A stretch of 64,000 nucleotides of DNA from Candidatus Falkowbacteria bacterium CG10_big_fil_rev_8_21_14_0_10_37_14 (GCA_002778705.1 PFAM01000013.1:1-64000), one strand, 5' to 3'; numbered from the stretch's first letter, positions 10,043 through 20,639 are shown. Program-made: numbers and translations. Notes: generated by a model not told the origin, from the letters alone.

Positions 10043-10117
10043 ATTATTTTCATTACGGCTTAATTAAACCGAAAACAGGCAACGCCGTCTTAGATTGCTT
10101 GTCTCGTTGGCCGAAAC

Positions 10118-10198
10118 AAAGCGTCTGATAGCTTAATTTAGTCAAGGTGGAGATTGTAGATACTACCTTGATTGGATAAAAGCTGACGCTAAAATGAC
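10118..10198. other. Conserved structured intergenic element, copy A
   Basis: Blocks AAAGCGTCTGATAGCTT / AGTCAAGGTGGAGA / TACTACCTT / AAAAGCTGACGCTAAAATGAC shared with 38264-38342. Confidence 0.75.
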
Positions 10199-10277
10199 AG
10201 GCTTCGAGATAGGCAAAATTAATTTTAGTTTTAAGAAATTTGGCTTTTGATTTTATTGTTCGTTCACAATTTAAGCT

Positions 10278-11170
10278 ATGACCGATTCTTATGATTTTAA
10301 GTTAATCAAGTCGGGCAAAGAAATCGAAGTATATCGCTACCAAGATAAAGAAATCTTGCGAGGTTATCATCGCCGACCGAGGTGAGAAAACCCCCTAGTC
10401 AAACCCAAGACAGGGCAAATCGATTCAGTCTGGTATTTACAAGAACTACAACGCCAAATCGAGGTGGAAGCCCAGCGTAAAGAAAAAACTTTTGTCTATT
10501 ATCGTTGTAATCGCAAAAAACCCAGCATACATTGTCAGCAAGCCCCAATCTCTCAAGTGGATATGGAAGAACAAATTGACGAAATGTTATCACACTACGA
10601 TGTTATACCCGAATTTGCCCAGCTCTATGACGAAATTGTGGCCGATTGCCGTCAAGACGAACCAGCCAATCAAGAACAGCTTATCAATACTATCAATAGA
10701 GACATTACTAAACTGCGGACGGAAATGAGCAATCTGACCAAGCTGGCCTGCAAAAATTTAATCAACGATGACGAATTTACCCAGCAGAAAAATAATTACC
10801 ACAAACAAATCTTGAAACTGGAACAAAAAATCAAAGAAATTATCAAAGGCAAAAACACCCAAGACGAAATTTTGGACAATATTTCTTTGATGATGAGAGC
10901 CAAAAAACGCTTTTTAATCGGCACCATTGAAGAGAAGAAAGACATTATTCGCAGTTTAGGCTCGAACCGAGTACTAAAAGACAAAATCTTGCTAATCACA
11001 GCCAATAAATGGGGCGGATATTTTGAAATGCTCACGACTCCCTACGCAGATGATTTTGCTACTCTCGAACTGACGAAAACCCCCGTAAATACAAAACAAA
11101 ATCCCGCTTTGACGGGACTTGTTTGCGAACTGCGGAATGGACGGGACTCGAACCCGCGACCTCCTGCGTG
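10278..11170 (+). pseudogene. Chimeric remnant: Rep N-terminus (about 35 codons, then TGA at 10383) followed in frame by a recombinase-like zinc-ribbon/coiled-coil C-terminus
   Basis: MTDSYDFKLIKSGKEIEVYRY aligns to MAYPYDLKVVVSGKQVEVFKY of the Rep at 38614; downstream VYYRCNRKK...CQQAPIS and long coiled coil; last codons run antisense through tRNA-Asp. Confidence 0.65.
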
Positions 11171-11206
11171 ACAGGCAGGCGTTCTAACCAGCTGAACTAC
11201 CACTCC
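11133..11206 (-). tRNA. tRNA-Asp (GUC)
   Basis: GGAGTGG...CCTGCCTGTCACGCAGG...GGTTCGAGTCC...CCATTCC cloverleaf. Confidence 0.95.
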
Positions 11207-11426
11207 AAATTCAAAAACCGTTTTTTATATTAACATTAAGGGTTTATAAAGTCAAGATAAGACCTTGAATAGCTGGTAAATATAACTATAATACTATTAG
11301 GGGTTTATAAAGAGGTAAAGATGTCAATAGTAATAGATGATGATTAGGTTGAAAATTGTGAGTGGTTGTGTAAATTAGCACTAAGAATAATTGATCATTT
11401 ACTATACCATAAACTTAAAAAATAAA

Positions 11427-12098
11427 ATGGATGTAAAGATTGAGGCTAGTTGGCGAGAACAATTAGCTGAAGAGTTTGAGAAAGATTATTTTAAGAACTT
11501 GGCTACATTTGTCCGGCAAGAATATGTGAGTGGTAAAATTATTTATCCTAAACCGGAAAATATTTTTACAGCTTTTGAGCTTTGTAATTTTAAAGATGTT
11601 AAGGTAGTTATTTTAGGGCAGGACCCATATCACAGACCTAAACAAGCTCATGGTTTGTCTTTCTCGGTGCAAAGTGGAATAGCTAACCCACCATCTTTGA
11701 TTAATATTTTTAAAGAGATTGAAGATGACTTAAAAATTAAAATGTCGGGATCAGGCGATCTAACACCTTGGGTCAAGCAAGGGGTGTTTTTGCTTAACGC
11801 TACTTTAACGGTGCAGGCGGGGATGGCGGGGTCGCATCAAAGAAAAGGTTGGGAAGAATTTACTGACGCAGTGATTAAAAAATTATCAGACAACCGAAAA
11901 AATTTAGTCTTTTTGCTTTGGGGTGCTTATGCTCAGAGCAAGGCGGTGTTAATTGATGATAAAAAACACTTAGTTTTACAAGCACCACATCCCTCGCCGT
12001 TATCATCGTATCGTGGATTTTTTGGTTGCAAGCATTTTAGTCATACTAATGGTTGGCTAATGGCCCACAATTTAAGGGTGATTGATTGGATGGTTTAG
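11427..12098 (+). CDS. ung: Uracil-DNA glycosylase
   Basis: VVILGQDPYHRPKQAHGLSFSV, HPSPLSSYRGFFGCKHFS. Confidence 0.95.
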   Translation: MDVKIEASWREQLAEEFEKDYFKNLATFVRQEYVSGKIIYPKPENIFTAFELCNFKDVKVVILGQDPYHRPKQAHGLSFSVQSGIANPPSLINIFKEIEDDLKIKMSGSGDLTPWVKQGVFLLNATLTVQAGMAGSHQRKGWEEFTDAVIKKLSDNRKNLVFLLWGAYAQSKAVLIDDKKHLVLQAPHPSPLSSYRGFFGCKHFSHTNGWLMAHNLRVIDWMV

Positions 12099-12155
12099 TT
12101 TTTGATATAAGTTTTAAAAGTTATTAAAAATTTATAGCTTAACCTAGAAAATAGT

Positions 12156-12938
12156 TTATCTATAATAAAAATAAATTAATAATAAAAAGCCGATAATGAG
12201 GCGGTACCAGCCGAAAATAGCGAAGTCGTGTTTTTGTACAAAACGGATTAACCAGTGGATGACTACAAGAGCGCTAATAAAAGCAGTAATAAAACCGATG
12301 GCTAATAATGTGTATTGATTTTGATTAAAAGCCCAACCACTTTTTAATAAGTCTAAACCAGTAGCAGCGGCCATGGTGGGGATGGCCAACAAAAAAGAAA
12401 ACTCGACAATGGTAGCTCGAGGGATTTTAAGTAACAGACCGCCAATAATCGTGGCGGCAGCGCGAGACACACCAGGAACGATGGCTACCGATTGAGCACA
12501 ACCAATAACAAAGGCCTGTTTATAACTAATAACCGACAAGGAATTGCCTGGTAGTTCTGGACTGGCCTTATAAAATTTTTCAAAAATAATCAGGCCTAAA
12601 CCGCCGACCATTAACATAATAATCATAAGCAAAGTGTTACCCATGAAGTATTGTTTGAAGACGGGATAGATAAAAAAACCGATTATAGCTGTGGGAGCGA
12701 AAGCGGTAGCTAGTTTACCAACTGTTAGCGGTAAGTTTTTCCAAAGACGATGCCAAAATAAAACTACTACAGCTAAGATGGCACCAAGCTGAATAAAAAT
12801 TTCGAAAGATTTAATGAAATTATTAGAGGTTATACCCATTAAAGATCGAGCTAAGTCTAAGTGGGCGGTGGAAGAGATGGGTAAGAATTCGGTGGCGCCC
12901 TCTAAGAGGCCTAAGATGATGCTGTGGATGAAATTCAT
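12156..12938 (-). CDS. uppP: Undecaprenyl-diphosphatase
   Basis: LLEGATEFLPISSTAHLDL and PGVSRAAATIIGGLLLKIPRA. Confidence 0.95.
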   Translation of the reverse strand: MNFIHSIILGLLEGATEFLPISSTAHLDLARSLMGITSNNFIKSFEIFIQLGAILAVVVLFWHRLWKNLPLTVGKLATAFAPTAIIGFFIYPVFKQYFMGNTLLMIIMLMVGGLGLIIFEKFYKASPELPGNSLSVISYKQAFVIGCAQSVAIVPGVSRAAATIIGGLLLKIPRATIVEFSFLLAIPTMAAATGLDLLKSGWAFNQNQYTLLAIGFITAFISALVVIHWLIRFVQKHDFAIFGWYRLIIGFLLLIYFYYR

Positions 12939-13192
12939 AAATAATAATTTTTAATTTTGTAATTTTTAATTTTTAGATAAAGAGATATAATTTGTAATTC
13001 ACCAAACTTGATATAAAACGAGTTATTTTTTGGAAAATTAAAAAATTATTTAGAAATTTGAAATTAAAAATTTTATATTTTTCTGGTGCTGCTATTATAT
13101 CATGGCTCTTGAGAATAGTAAAAAGTATTATTTGGGCAGTAATGTTGTTTAGGATTTTGGGTTTAGTTAAAAATAGTGTATAATGATTTGAT

Positions 13193-14641
13193 ATGAGTTT
13201 AAATAAAGAAAATACAAAAATTTTTCCAAAAGCTTTGCCGTTAAAACAATTAATTGGGCCGAGTTTTTTAATTTTAGCTTTGGGTCTTGGTTCTGGGGAA
13301 ATTATTTTATGGCCATACTTAGTAGCTAACTATGGGCTAGGAATTGCTTGGGGGGCGCTACTCGGCATCAGTTTTCAATACTTTATTAATATGGAAATTG
13401 AGCGTTACGCTTTAGTGAAAGGTGAAAGTGTGTTTGTTGGTTTAAGACGATTGTTTCCTTGGGCGCCAGCCTGGTTTATTATTTCTACTTTTATTGGTTT
13501 TGGTTTACCTGGAATGGCGGCTGCTAGTGCACAAATTGTAGCTAAATTATTAGGCTGGGGAGATTTTAAATTATTGGCTATCGCTTTTTTAATTTTAATC
13601 GGTTTAATTTTAAGTGTAGGTAAATCAGTGTATCAGCGGATGGAAAAAATTACACAAGTAATAATTTTAATTGGGGTGCCGTTTATAATGCTCATAGCTA
13701 TTTTGGTGGTGAAGTGGTCGGACGTCGGCGCTTTAATGAATGGACTTGTCGGTCGAGGTGATGGTTATTTTGGTTTACCTGCTGGCATTGGTTTAGCAAC
13801 TTTTTTAGCGGCTTTTGCTTATAGCGGAGCAGGAGGTAATTTGAATTTAACGCAATCAATTTACATTAAAGAGAAGGGCTATGGTATGGGAAAGTATGCT
13901 GGGAAAATGGGAGGCTTATTTCATTCAGTTGATCGGGCAAACAGAAGTGTTAAATTATCTGGACAAGCATTTGCACAAACCCCAGAAAACTTAGCAAATT
14001 TTAAACAGTGGTGGAAGCGAGTGAGCTTGGAGCATGCTATTGTTTTTTGGTTGACCGGGTTTTTAACTATTTGTTTGTTAATGTTGGTGGCATATGCAAC
14101 TGCTTTTGGTTTAAGTGGTAATGCTAAAGGTATTATGTTTGTGCTTAATGAGGGCTTGTTTATTAGTAATAATTTGTTGCCAATTTTTGGTAGTGCTTTT
14201 TTATTGGCCTTAGGCGTGATGTTGTTTCAAACTCAACTTGGGGTTTGTGATTCTACATCACGAATTATGTCTGAGAATATGGCGGTGCTTGATATGAATA
14301 ATAAGGGTGAGGTTAAAGCGGATTTATCTAAAATTTATTTTATTTTTGTCTGGTTGCAAGTGTCATTTGGTTCGTTGTTGTTTTTCTTAAATTATTATGA
14401 ACCGAAAACTTTATTAATTTTAGGGGCGGTAATTAATGCGGTGGCGATGTTTGTACACATCGGTTTAGTTTATCGTTTAAATATAAAAACTTTACCAATT
14501 GATTATCGTCCAGCTAGATGGCGAAGAGTTTTAATTATTGGGATATTTATTTTCTTTGGAGTGTTTAGTGCAATCACTTTAAAAACAGAAGCGATAAATT
14601 ATTGGGAAAACACTGTTAAACTGATGATTACAGGAAAATAG
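13193..14641 (+). CDS. NRAMP-like metal ion transporter
   Basis: GPSFLILALGLGSGEIILWPYLVANYGLGIAWG; multiple TM segments. Confidence 0.8.
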   Translation: MSLNKENTKIFPKALPLKQLIGPSFLILALGLGSGEIILWPYLVANYGLGIAWGALLGISFQYFINMEIERYALVKGESVFVGLRRLFPWAPAWFIISTFIGFGLPGMAAASAQIVAKLLGWGDFKLLAIAFLILIGLILSVGKSVYQRMEKITQVIILIGVPFIMLIAILVVKWSDVGALMNGLVGRGDGYFGLPAGIGLATFLAAFAYSGAGGNLNLTQSIYIKEKGYGMGKYAGKMGGLFHSVDRANRSVKLSGQAFAQTPENLANFKQWWKRVSLEHAIVFWLTGFLTICLLMLVAYATAFGLSGNAKGIMFVLNEGLFISNNLLPIFGSAFLLALGVMLFQTQLGVCDSTSRIMSENMAVLDMNNKGEVKADLSKIYFIFVWLQVSFGSLLFFLNYYEPKTLLILGAVINAVAMFVHIGLVYRLNIKTLPIDYRPARWRRVLIIGIFIFFGVFSAITLKTEAINYWENTVKLMITGK

Positions 14642-14692
14642 GTTTGCTAAATGGTTTTCTAATTATATTGATTGCAGCATAAATAGCTGTAT

Positions 14693-14721
14693 TTGACATA
14701 CGCCCCTCAGGGGTGTATTAT
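14693..14721 (+). promoter_or_regulatory. Promoter with palindromic operator in the spacer
   Basis: TTGACA-TACGCCCCTCAGGGGTG-TATTAT (17-bp spacer). Confidence 0.7.
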
Positions 14722-14795
14722 TGTTTTACTCTGCACAAAACTTTAATAAAAAAGGCGGGAATAAAAAATAGTAATAATAATTAAATAAAATTTAT

Positions 14796-16034
14796 ATGAG
14801 TAATCTACATGATCCTTTTGATAATGTTTTAAATCAATTACAAGAAATTAAAACATTAGCTGAATTAAAAGAAGGTGTTTTAGCGGTGCTTAGCGCACCG
14901 AAGCGTTTTATTGAAGTTAATTTGCCAGTGCGGATGGATGATGGTCAAGTTAAAGTTTTTAAAGGTTATCGTTCGCAATTTAATGATGCACGCGGTCCTT
15001 TTAAGGGAGGTGTTCGTTTCCATCCTAATGTTGATGAATCTGAGGTAAAAGCTTTAAGCGCTTGGATGACTTGGAAAACTGCAGTGGTTGGTGTGCCTCT
15101 GGGAGGTAGTAAGGGTGGAATTATTGTGGACACCAAGCAATTATCTATTGGAGAATTAGAACGTTTATCGCGAGCTTATATTCGAGCTTTATGGGAAGTG
15201 GTTGGTCCAGAATTAGATGTGCCAGCACCTGATGTTTATACAACTGGACAGATTATGGCCTGGATGCTTGATGAGTATGAAGTTTTAGCACGAAGACATA
15301 GACCAGGAATGATTACCGGTAAACCAGTAGCTGTCGGTGGTTCTAAGGGGCGAGTGCAAGCCACTGCGGTCGGGGGTTTGCAGGTTTTAATGGCGGCTGC
15401 TAAACACTTAAATTTGCCAGAAAAAGCATCAGTAGCTATTCAAGGTTTTGGTAATGTTGGTGGAACTTTAGCTGGGTTAGCTTATGCAGCTGGGTTTAAA
15501 GTAGTGGCTTTAGCTGATTCTAAGAGCACAATTTATAACAGTGAAGGATTAGATGTGGTGGCAGTAGAAAATTATAAAAAACAAAATGGAACTTTGTTTG
15601 GGTTTCCAGGTTCGAAAAATATTAATGATATTTTAACTTTGGAAGTAGATATTTTAGTGCCAGCAGCTTTAGAAAATTCTATTATTGTTGATAATGTGCG
15701 TGATGTTAAAGCTAGATTGATTGTAGAAATGGCTAATGGTCCAATTACGCCAGAGGCTGATAAAATTTTAGCAGAAAAAAATATTATTGTGGTGCCAGAT
15801 ATTTTAGCCAACGCTGGTGGAGTAGCAGTTAGTTATTTAGAACAAGTTCAAAATGCCGCTAATTATTATTGGTCTGAGATAGAAGTATTACAAAAATTAG
15901 AAGTTATGATGGCTGAAGCTTTAACAGCGGTTTGGGAACTTTCTAATGATAAAAAGATTACTTTAAGGCAAGCAGCTTTGCTTTTGGCGGTTCGTAGAGT
16001 AGCGGAGGCTATGAAAAGTAGAGGTTGGGTTTAG
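14796..16034 (+). CDS. Glu/Leu/Phe/Val dehydrogenase (glutamate dehydrogenase-like)
   Basis: GPFKGGVRFHPNVDESEVKALSAWMTWKTAVVGVPLGGSKGGI; AIQGFGNVGG. Confidence 0.93.
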   Translation: MSNLHDPFDNVLNQLQEIKTLAELKEGVLAVLSAPKRFIEVNLPVRMDDGQVKVFKGYRSQFNDARGPFKGGVRFHPNVDESEVKALSAWMTWKTAVVGVPLGGSKGGIIVDTKQLSIGELERLSRAYIRALWEVVGPELDVPAPDVYTTGQIMAWMLDEYEVLARRHRPGMITGKPVAVGGSKGRVQATAVGGLQVLMAAAKHLNLPEKASVAIQGFGNVGGTLAGLAYAAGFKVVALADSKSTIYNSEGLDVVAVENYKKQNGTLFGFPGSKNINDILTLEVDILVPAALENSIIVDNVRDVKARLIVEMANGPITPEADKILAEKNIIVVPDILANAGGVAVSYLEQVQNAANYYWSEIEVLQKLEVMMAEALTAVWELSNDKKITLRQAALLLAVRRVAEAMKSRGWV

Positions 16035-16053
16035 AAAAAAATTCTCATATAAT

Positions 16054-16083
16054 AAAATTCCCTGATACGTATCAGGGAATTTT
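16054..16083. terminator. Bidirectional terminator, perfect palindrome
   Basis: AAAATTCCCTGATAC|GTATCAGGGAATTTT between convergent genes. Confidence 0.8.
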
Positions 16084-16086
16084 TAT

Positions 16087-19020
16087 TTATTCAACTTTGC
16101 TTGGTAGATAGTTTATTTCGATTTTTTTAGTGACGATTTTTTCATTGTTCCAGCCAGTGGCTTCAGCCCAAATAGTGTAGGTGCCGGCTGGAAAAGCTGG
16201 ACTAAAATTCCAAAATAAAGTTTCAATATCACTACGAACAATTTTTTTGGTGGCAATTTCAACAGGTTGATTATCTTTTAAGGTGTATAACTTAATAATA
16301 GCGATATTTTCAGGACTAAGAGAATTTAATTTAATAGCTAAAGGTAAATCTTTTTCACTAAAATTACTTTTATCAGCGGGAGTTGCCAAAGAAATGGCAA
16401 ACTTATAGTTTTGTCCTGTGTTAGGAATGTTTAATGTGAAAGTATAATCGACTGAAGAACAATTATAGATGTCGTCGCAAACTTTGATAGTCATTTTTTT
16501 ATCGCCGTTTGGTAAGATTTTTAAGGATCGTGTTAGTGCAAACGGTAACTCATTGCTGGCAGAAAAAAGTTGTCCGTCGATATAATATTCTGCTAATTTT
16601 ACACCACGAGGTGCACTAGCGGTAAGAGCGACTGATAAATATTCACTGGTGATAATTTGATTTTGAGTAAGACCAAAGACAGAAAAGAGAGGTTTGTTTT
16701 CTGGTTTGTGTTCAGTGTCACTTTCTGTTGGTGGTTGGGTGACAACAAAATTGTGGTCTTTGGCTTGTTTGGAAGTAATCCATTTGGCTACGCCGTTTTC
16801 CCAAGAAGAAAATTGCGGATCGTTTTCTGGATTAGTTGGTGTGTTGTTATTAGGATTGTCTTTATCCACGAAATATAAAATATTGTGAGTTTGTGCATAG
16901 GTTTTTTCTATAACCATTTCTGGAGGAGTGTTGTCGGTAGCTAAAAGCCCTGAAGCACTATCAATTTTAATTATTTTTTCTGCAAAACCTTGACCTAAAA
17001 GAATGCCTCGAGTATCAGGGGCAATGGTGTAAGTATTAAAATTTTCAATTGGGGAATTACCTAAAGCGGCCTTCATATAATTATTCCAAATTGGAGCAGC
17101 GACCACCGAACCATCAGAGCCAATTTTCATTTTACTGTTATCGTTATTACCAACCCACACACCAGTAACTAAAGATGGAGTATAACCGATAGTCCAAGCG
17201 TCACGATAATCATTAGTAGTTCCAGTTTTAGCGGCCACTGGACGAGCACCTAAGTTTAAATAATTTTGAGCACCGAAGACATAGGCACGAGCGGCATTGT
17301 CTGATAAAATACTATTAGTCATGCGTACAAAATTAGGTTCGATAACTTTAGTTATAGTAGGCGTTTTAAACTCTTCTAAAACATTACCTTTGGCATCTTT
17401 AATTTTGCGAATAAAAATTGTGGTTGGTAGTTCACCTTCACGAGCTAGAGCGGCATAGGCATTAACATGTTCTAATAAGGTTACTTCGCCACCACCTAAA
17501 ACTAATGTTAGCCCATAACGATTTTTATCTCCCAAAGAGGTGTAACCCATGGTTTTGGCTAAGCTGATAACATTATCTAAACCAGCTAAATAGAGAGCTT
17601 TAACAGCGGGTATATTTAAAGAACCAGCGAGTGCTTGACGAAAAGAGACGGGACCATAATATTGACCGCTGTAATTTTGAGGTTCATAGGGATTGGCTGG
17701 GTCGGTAGAAAAATTAGTCGGTGCGTCATAGACAGAAGTCTCAGGATAAAAACCTTTTATAAACGCAGCGGTGTAAGCTATTGGCTTAAAAGAAGATCCT
17801 GGTTGACGAGGTTTTAAAGCGACATTAACTTGACCATCTATTTCTTCATTAAAATAATCACGGGAACCAACCATGGCTAAGACTTCACCGGTTTTAGGAT
17901 CCATAGATACTAGAGCGGCGTTAGAGGCGTTGTATTGTTTAGCATTGCGATCGCCATAAGCCGTGACTGCTGTTTCAGCGGCTTTTTGTTTTTCAGCGTC
18001 TAATGTGGTGCAAACATTAAAACCTCCTTGCTCAGCTGTTTTTTCTCCGTATTTTTCAGCTAAAACTTCTTTAATATACATTACAAAATGTGGAGCGGTA
18101 ATATTCTCAATGCGTTTTTGAAAAGCAATTGGAGTTTGTTTGGCGGCGTCAGCTTCTTCTTGACTGATATAATCTTGTTCGACCATTAAATCTAAAATAT
18201 ATTTCTGACGAGTGATTAACAAATCTTTATTTGCGCCGTAAGGTGAATAACGAGATGGACCTTGAGGCAGTGCGGCTAAAATAGCAGCTTCGGCTAAATT
18301 AGTATCTTTAGCTCGTTTGCCGAAATAAAATTGACTAGCCGCTTCGACACCATAAGCGTTAGACCCGTAAGGTATTTCATTGAGATACATTTGTAAGATT
18401 TGATCTTTGGAAAAATTTTGTTCTAAGCGATAAGACAAAAGCAATTCTTTAATTTTGCGGGTATAAGTTTTTTCGTTAGACAAAACAGCATTTTTAACAA
18501 ATTGTTGAGTAAGTGTAGAACCACCAGCCTTTTTGCTAAATAATAAGTTGGTAATGGCAGTACGCATGATAGCAACAACTGAAAAACCTCCGTGTTTGTA
18601 AAAATTTTTATCTTCAATGGCAATGGTAGCATTTTTTACATTAGCCGGAATATCATTGAGAGTGATTAGAGTGCGTTTTTGTTCTCCGTGAATTTCATAT
18701 AATAAAGTTTGACAATCACGAGCGTAAATCTTGGTAGATTCGGCGACCTGTCTTTTCATCAACTTATCTGGACTTGGTAAAGTCCAAGTCAAATAAGCTA
18801 TGTAAATAGCAAAGAGTAAGAAAAAACTACTAGCTAGCAATATGATTGGTCGTAACCAACGACGCCATAAAGGTTGTTGATTGTTATTGTTTTCCCGCCA
18901 ATGGCCACTTTTGGAAGAATGATGAGTTGTTTGACGCCAACGTTGATTGTTGTTACGAGATAATTGAGGAATGGGCATATACAAATAATAGCGATTTTTA
19001 AAACGCTTTAAGTTTAGCAA
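16087..19020 (-). CDS. Class A penicillin-binding protein (PBP1A-like transglycosylase/transpeptidase)
   Basis: AIEDKNFYKHGGF, GGSTLTQQFVKN, RQPGSSFKPIAYTAA, AKTGTTNDYRDAWTIGYTP. Confidence 0.95.
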   Translation of the reverse strand: MLNLKRFKNRYYLYMPIPQLSRNNNQRWRQTTHHSSKSGHWRENNNNQQPLWRRWLRPIILLASSFFLLFAIYIAYLTWTLPSPDKLMKRQVAESTKIYARDCQTLLYEIHGEQKRTLITLNDIPANVKNATIAIEDKNFYKHGGFSVVAIMRTAITNLLFSKKAGGSTLTQQFVKNAVLSNEKTYTRKIKELLLSYRLEQNFSKDQILQMYLNEIPYGSNAYGVEAASQFYFGKRAKDTNLAEAAILAALPQGPSRYSPYGANKDLLITRQKYILDLMVEQDYISQEEADAAKQTPIAFQKRIENITAPHFVMYIKEVLAEKYGEKTAEQGGFNVCTTLDAEKQKAAETAVTAYGDRNAKQYNASNAALVSMDPKTGEVLAMVGSRDYFNEEIDGQVNVALKPRQPGSSFKPIAYTAAFIKGFYPETSVYDAPTNFSTDPANPYEPQNYSGQYYGPVSFRQALAGSLNIPAVKALYLAGLDNVISLAKTMGYTSLGDKNRYGLTLVLGGGEVTLLEHVNAYAALAREGELPTTIFIRKIKDAKGNVLEEFKTPTITKVIEPNFVRMTNSILSDNAARAYVFGAQNYLNLGARPVAAKTGTTNDYRDAWTIGYTPSLVTGVWVGNNDNSKMKIGSDGSVVAAPIWNNYMKAALGNSPIENFNTYTIAPDTRGILLGQGFAEKIIKIDSASGLLATDNTPPEMVIEKTYAQTHNILYFVDKDNPNNNTPTNPENDPQFSSWENGVAKWITSKQAKDHNFVVTQPPTESDTEHKPENKPLFSVFGLTQNQIITSEYLSVALTASAPRGVKLAEYYIDGQLFSASNELPFALTRSLKILPNGDKKMTIKVCDDIYNCSSVDYTFTLNIPNTGQNYKFAISLATPADKSNFSEKDLPLAIKLNSLSPENIAIIKLYTLKDNQPVEIATKKIVRSDIETLFWNFSPAFPAGTYTIWAEATGWNNEKIVTKKIEINYLPSKVE

Positions 19021-19035
19021 AAAAACTACTAAAAA

Positions 19036-20463
19036 TCAATTTTTTATCTTAAGATAGATGACACTAACCTCATCTTCGGCTAAAAGTTGCCAATTTGAGT
19101 TATTTTGAAGATAAGTTAAAAGTGGACTTTTTTTATTGGCGAGACTGCCGATTGGGCTCTTTTTTAACCACCAAACTAGCTCAATATTTTCCTGTTGAAG
19201 TTTTTGGCTAAGTGTTTTTGCGTTTAAAAATTCTTGAAAATCAACAATTAATGGTTGTCCATGATAAAGAATTTGTGGTAAGCGTCCGTCGATATAAAGC
19301 CGGGCTTCTGGTAAACGCCAAATTAAATAGCCAGCAAAATTAAAATGATTTAACAAGCGTTTTTGTAATAATTCTGGATGTGTTTTGAGATAGGTTATTG
19401 TTTGGCAGGGGTAATTTTGGCAATTATTAACAAAAGGATCGTTGTGCCAATTAGAGAGCAATAAGATTTGAGTGGAAAATAAAATTAAAATTATTAAAGA
19501 AATTTTAGCGATAGTTTTGCTAGGGAACTTAGGTAAAGTAGTTTTTTCTAGCAAAGGTAAAATAAGCATTAGATAAACAGCACTTAAAACAGCCACATGA
19601 CGAATGGAACTGATGGCCATTAAAATTGAAATGATAATTAATAGTTTTGTCCAGAGAGTTGTTTTTATTTTTTGTAAATAAATAAAAATTAAACTAGCGA
19701 CAGTAAAACTTAATAGGGCAATTTGCCAATCATTAATAGGTGGTTCGTAAAGTGGTCTCCACTCACTAATATAAGGTGTAAAATTAACCTGGCGGTAGGC
19801 AAATAAAAAAGAGTAAAGTTTATAACCATAGGGTGTAATCCAGGTAACTGCGAAAGCGATTAAAGGCCAAAGACTGATTGACCAAAACGTTTGTTGGATG
19901 GTTTGTTGACGGTAGGCTGTTATAAGTTTGTCCACAGTTATAACAAATAAAACTATTAAGCCAAAAAGAAAGCCCGCATGCATAGAAGCCCAGAGCCAAA
20001 ATAAAATTGGTAGCCAAAATTTTGGGACAGTTGGCCGGTTAATAATAAACAATAAGATAAGAGCAATAAAAGAAATGATTTGCGGTCTAGTGCCAAAGTG
20101 TGCCCACAGGGCCATGACAACTAACGAATTAGCGCTTAAACGCCAGTAGCTAAAAGGCTGATGATAATTAGCTAGAATTAAAGCGGTAAGACCCAAAATA
20201 GCAAAAAAGATAACTAAAAGATTGTGACCACCGTAGTTAAAAATTAAATAACTGAAAGTGTCAATGAGCCATTCATGGTTAATCCAAGCGATGTTTGGAA
20301 TGGTCCAGAGATAAGTTTGAGGAGTAAACCATTGCCAATTTAATAAAATAGTTCGACCACTTTCCAAGTGCCAGCCAAGGTCGGGATCTAAATTAATAAA
20401 GCCGCGATAGACCAATAAAGCAAAGATAGACAAATAGCTAGTTAGTAATAAATAGAGTTTCAT
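19036..20463 (-). CDS. Multi-TM membrane protein, glycosyltransferase-C-like
   Basis: Many TM helices; N-terminal loop LDPDLGWHLESGR; RLYIDGR. Confidence 0.55.
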   Translation of the reverse strand: MKLYLLLTSYLSIFALLVYRGFINLDPDLGWHLESGRTILLNWQWFTPQTYLWTIPNIAWINHEWLIDTFSYLIFNYGGHNLLVIFFAILGLTALILANYHQPFSYWRLSANSLVVMALWAHFGTRPQIISFIALILLFIINRPTVPKFWLPILFWLWASMHAGFLFGLIVLFVITVDKLITAYRQQTIQQTFWSISLWPLIAFAVTWITPYGYKLYSFLFAYRQVNFTPYISEWRPLYEPPINDWQIALLSFTVASLIFIYLQKIKTTLWTKLLIIISILMAISSIRHVAVLSAVYLMLILPLLEKTTLPKFPSKTIAKISLIILILFSTQILLLSNWHNDPFVNNCQNYPCQTITYLKTHPELLQKRLLNHFNFAGYLIWRLPEARLYIDGRLPQILYHGQPLIVDFQEFLNAKTLSQKLQQENIELVWWLKKSPIGSLANKKSPLLTYLQNNSNWQLLAEDEVSVIYLKIKN

Positions 20464-20639
20464 AAAAACAGCTTAACATATTTGCTGGACTTTTAGAACT
20501 ATGATACAATAACAATGTTGTCTTATGGACAAGAAATATTACGGCCGTTATAGCGGTTCAAATTTGGAAGGAGGTGACTCATGTTAAAACTTTTTTAGTT
20601 AGCGTTTTTTTAGTCGTTAATTAATAAAAGTTCTAGATT

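Larger units (their letters stand above)
9262..11133. mobile_element. Decayed mobile element related to the inovirus-like element at 29.4-40.8 kb
   Basis: Paralogous ArdC-N-like gene, shared structured intergenic block, truncated Rep start, recombinase C-terminal fragment; abuts tRNA-Asp. Left boundary unknown. Confidence 0.6.

Noticed and set aside
11134-11170. NGRDSNPRPPA as a genuine protein C-terminus
   Set aside because: This peptide is the standard antisense read of a tRNA-Asp 3' half and is a common annotation artefact.
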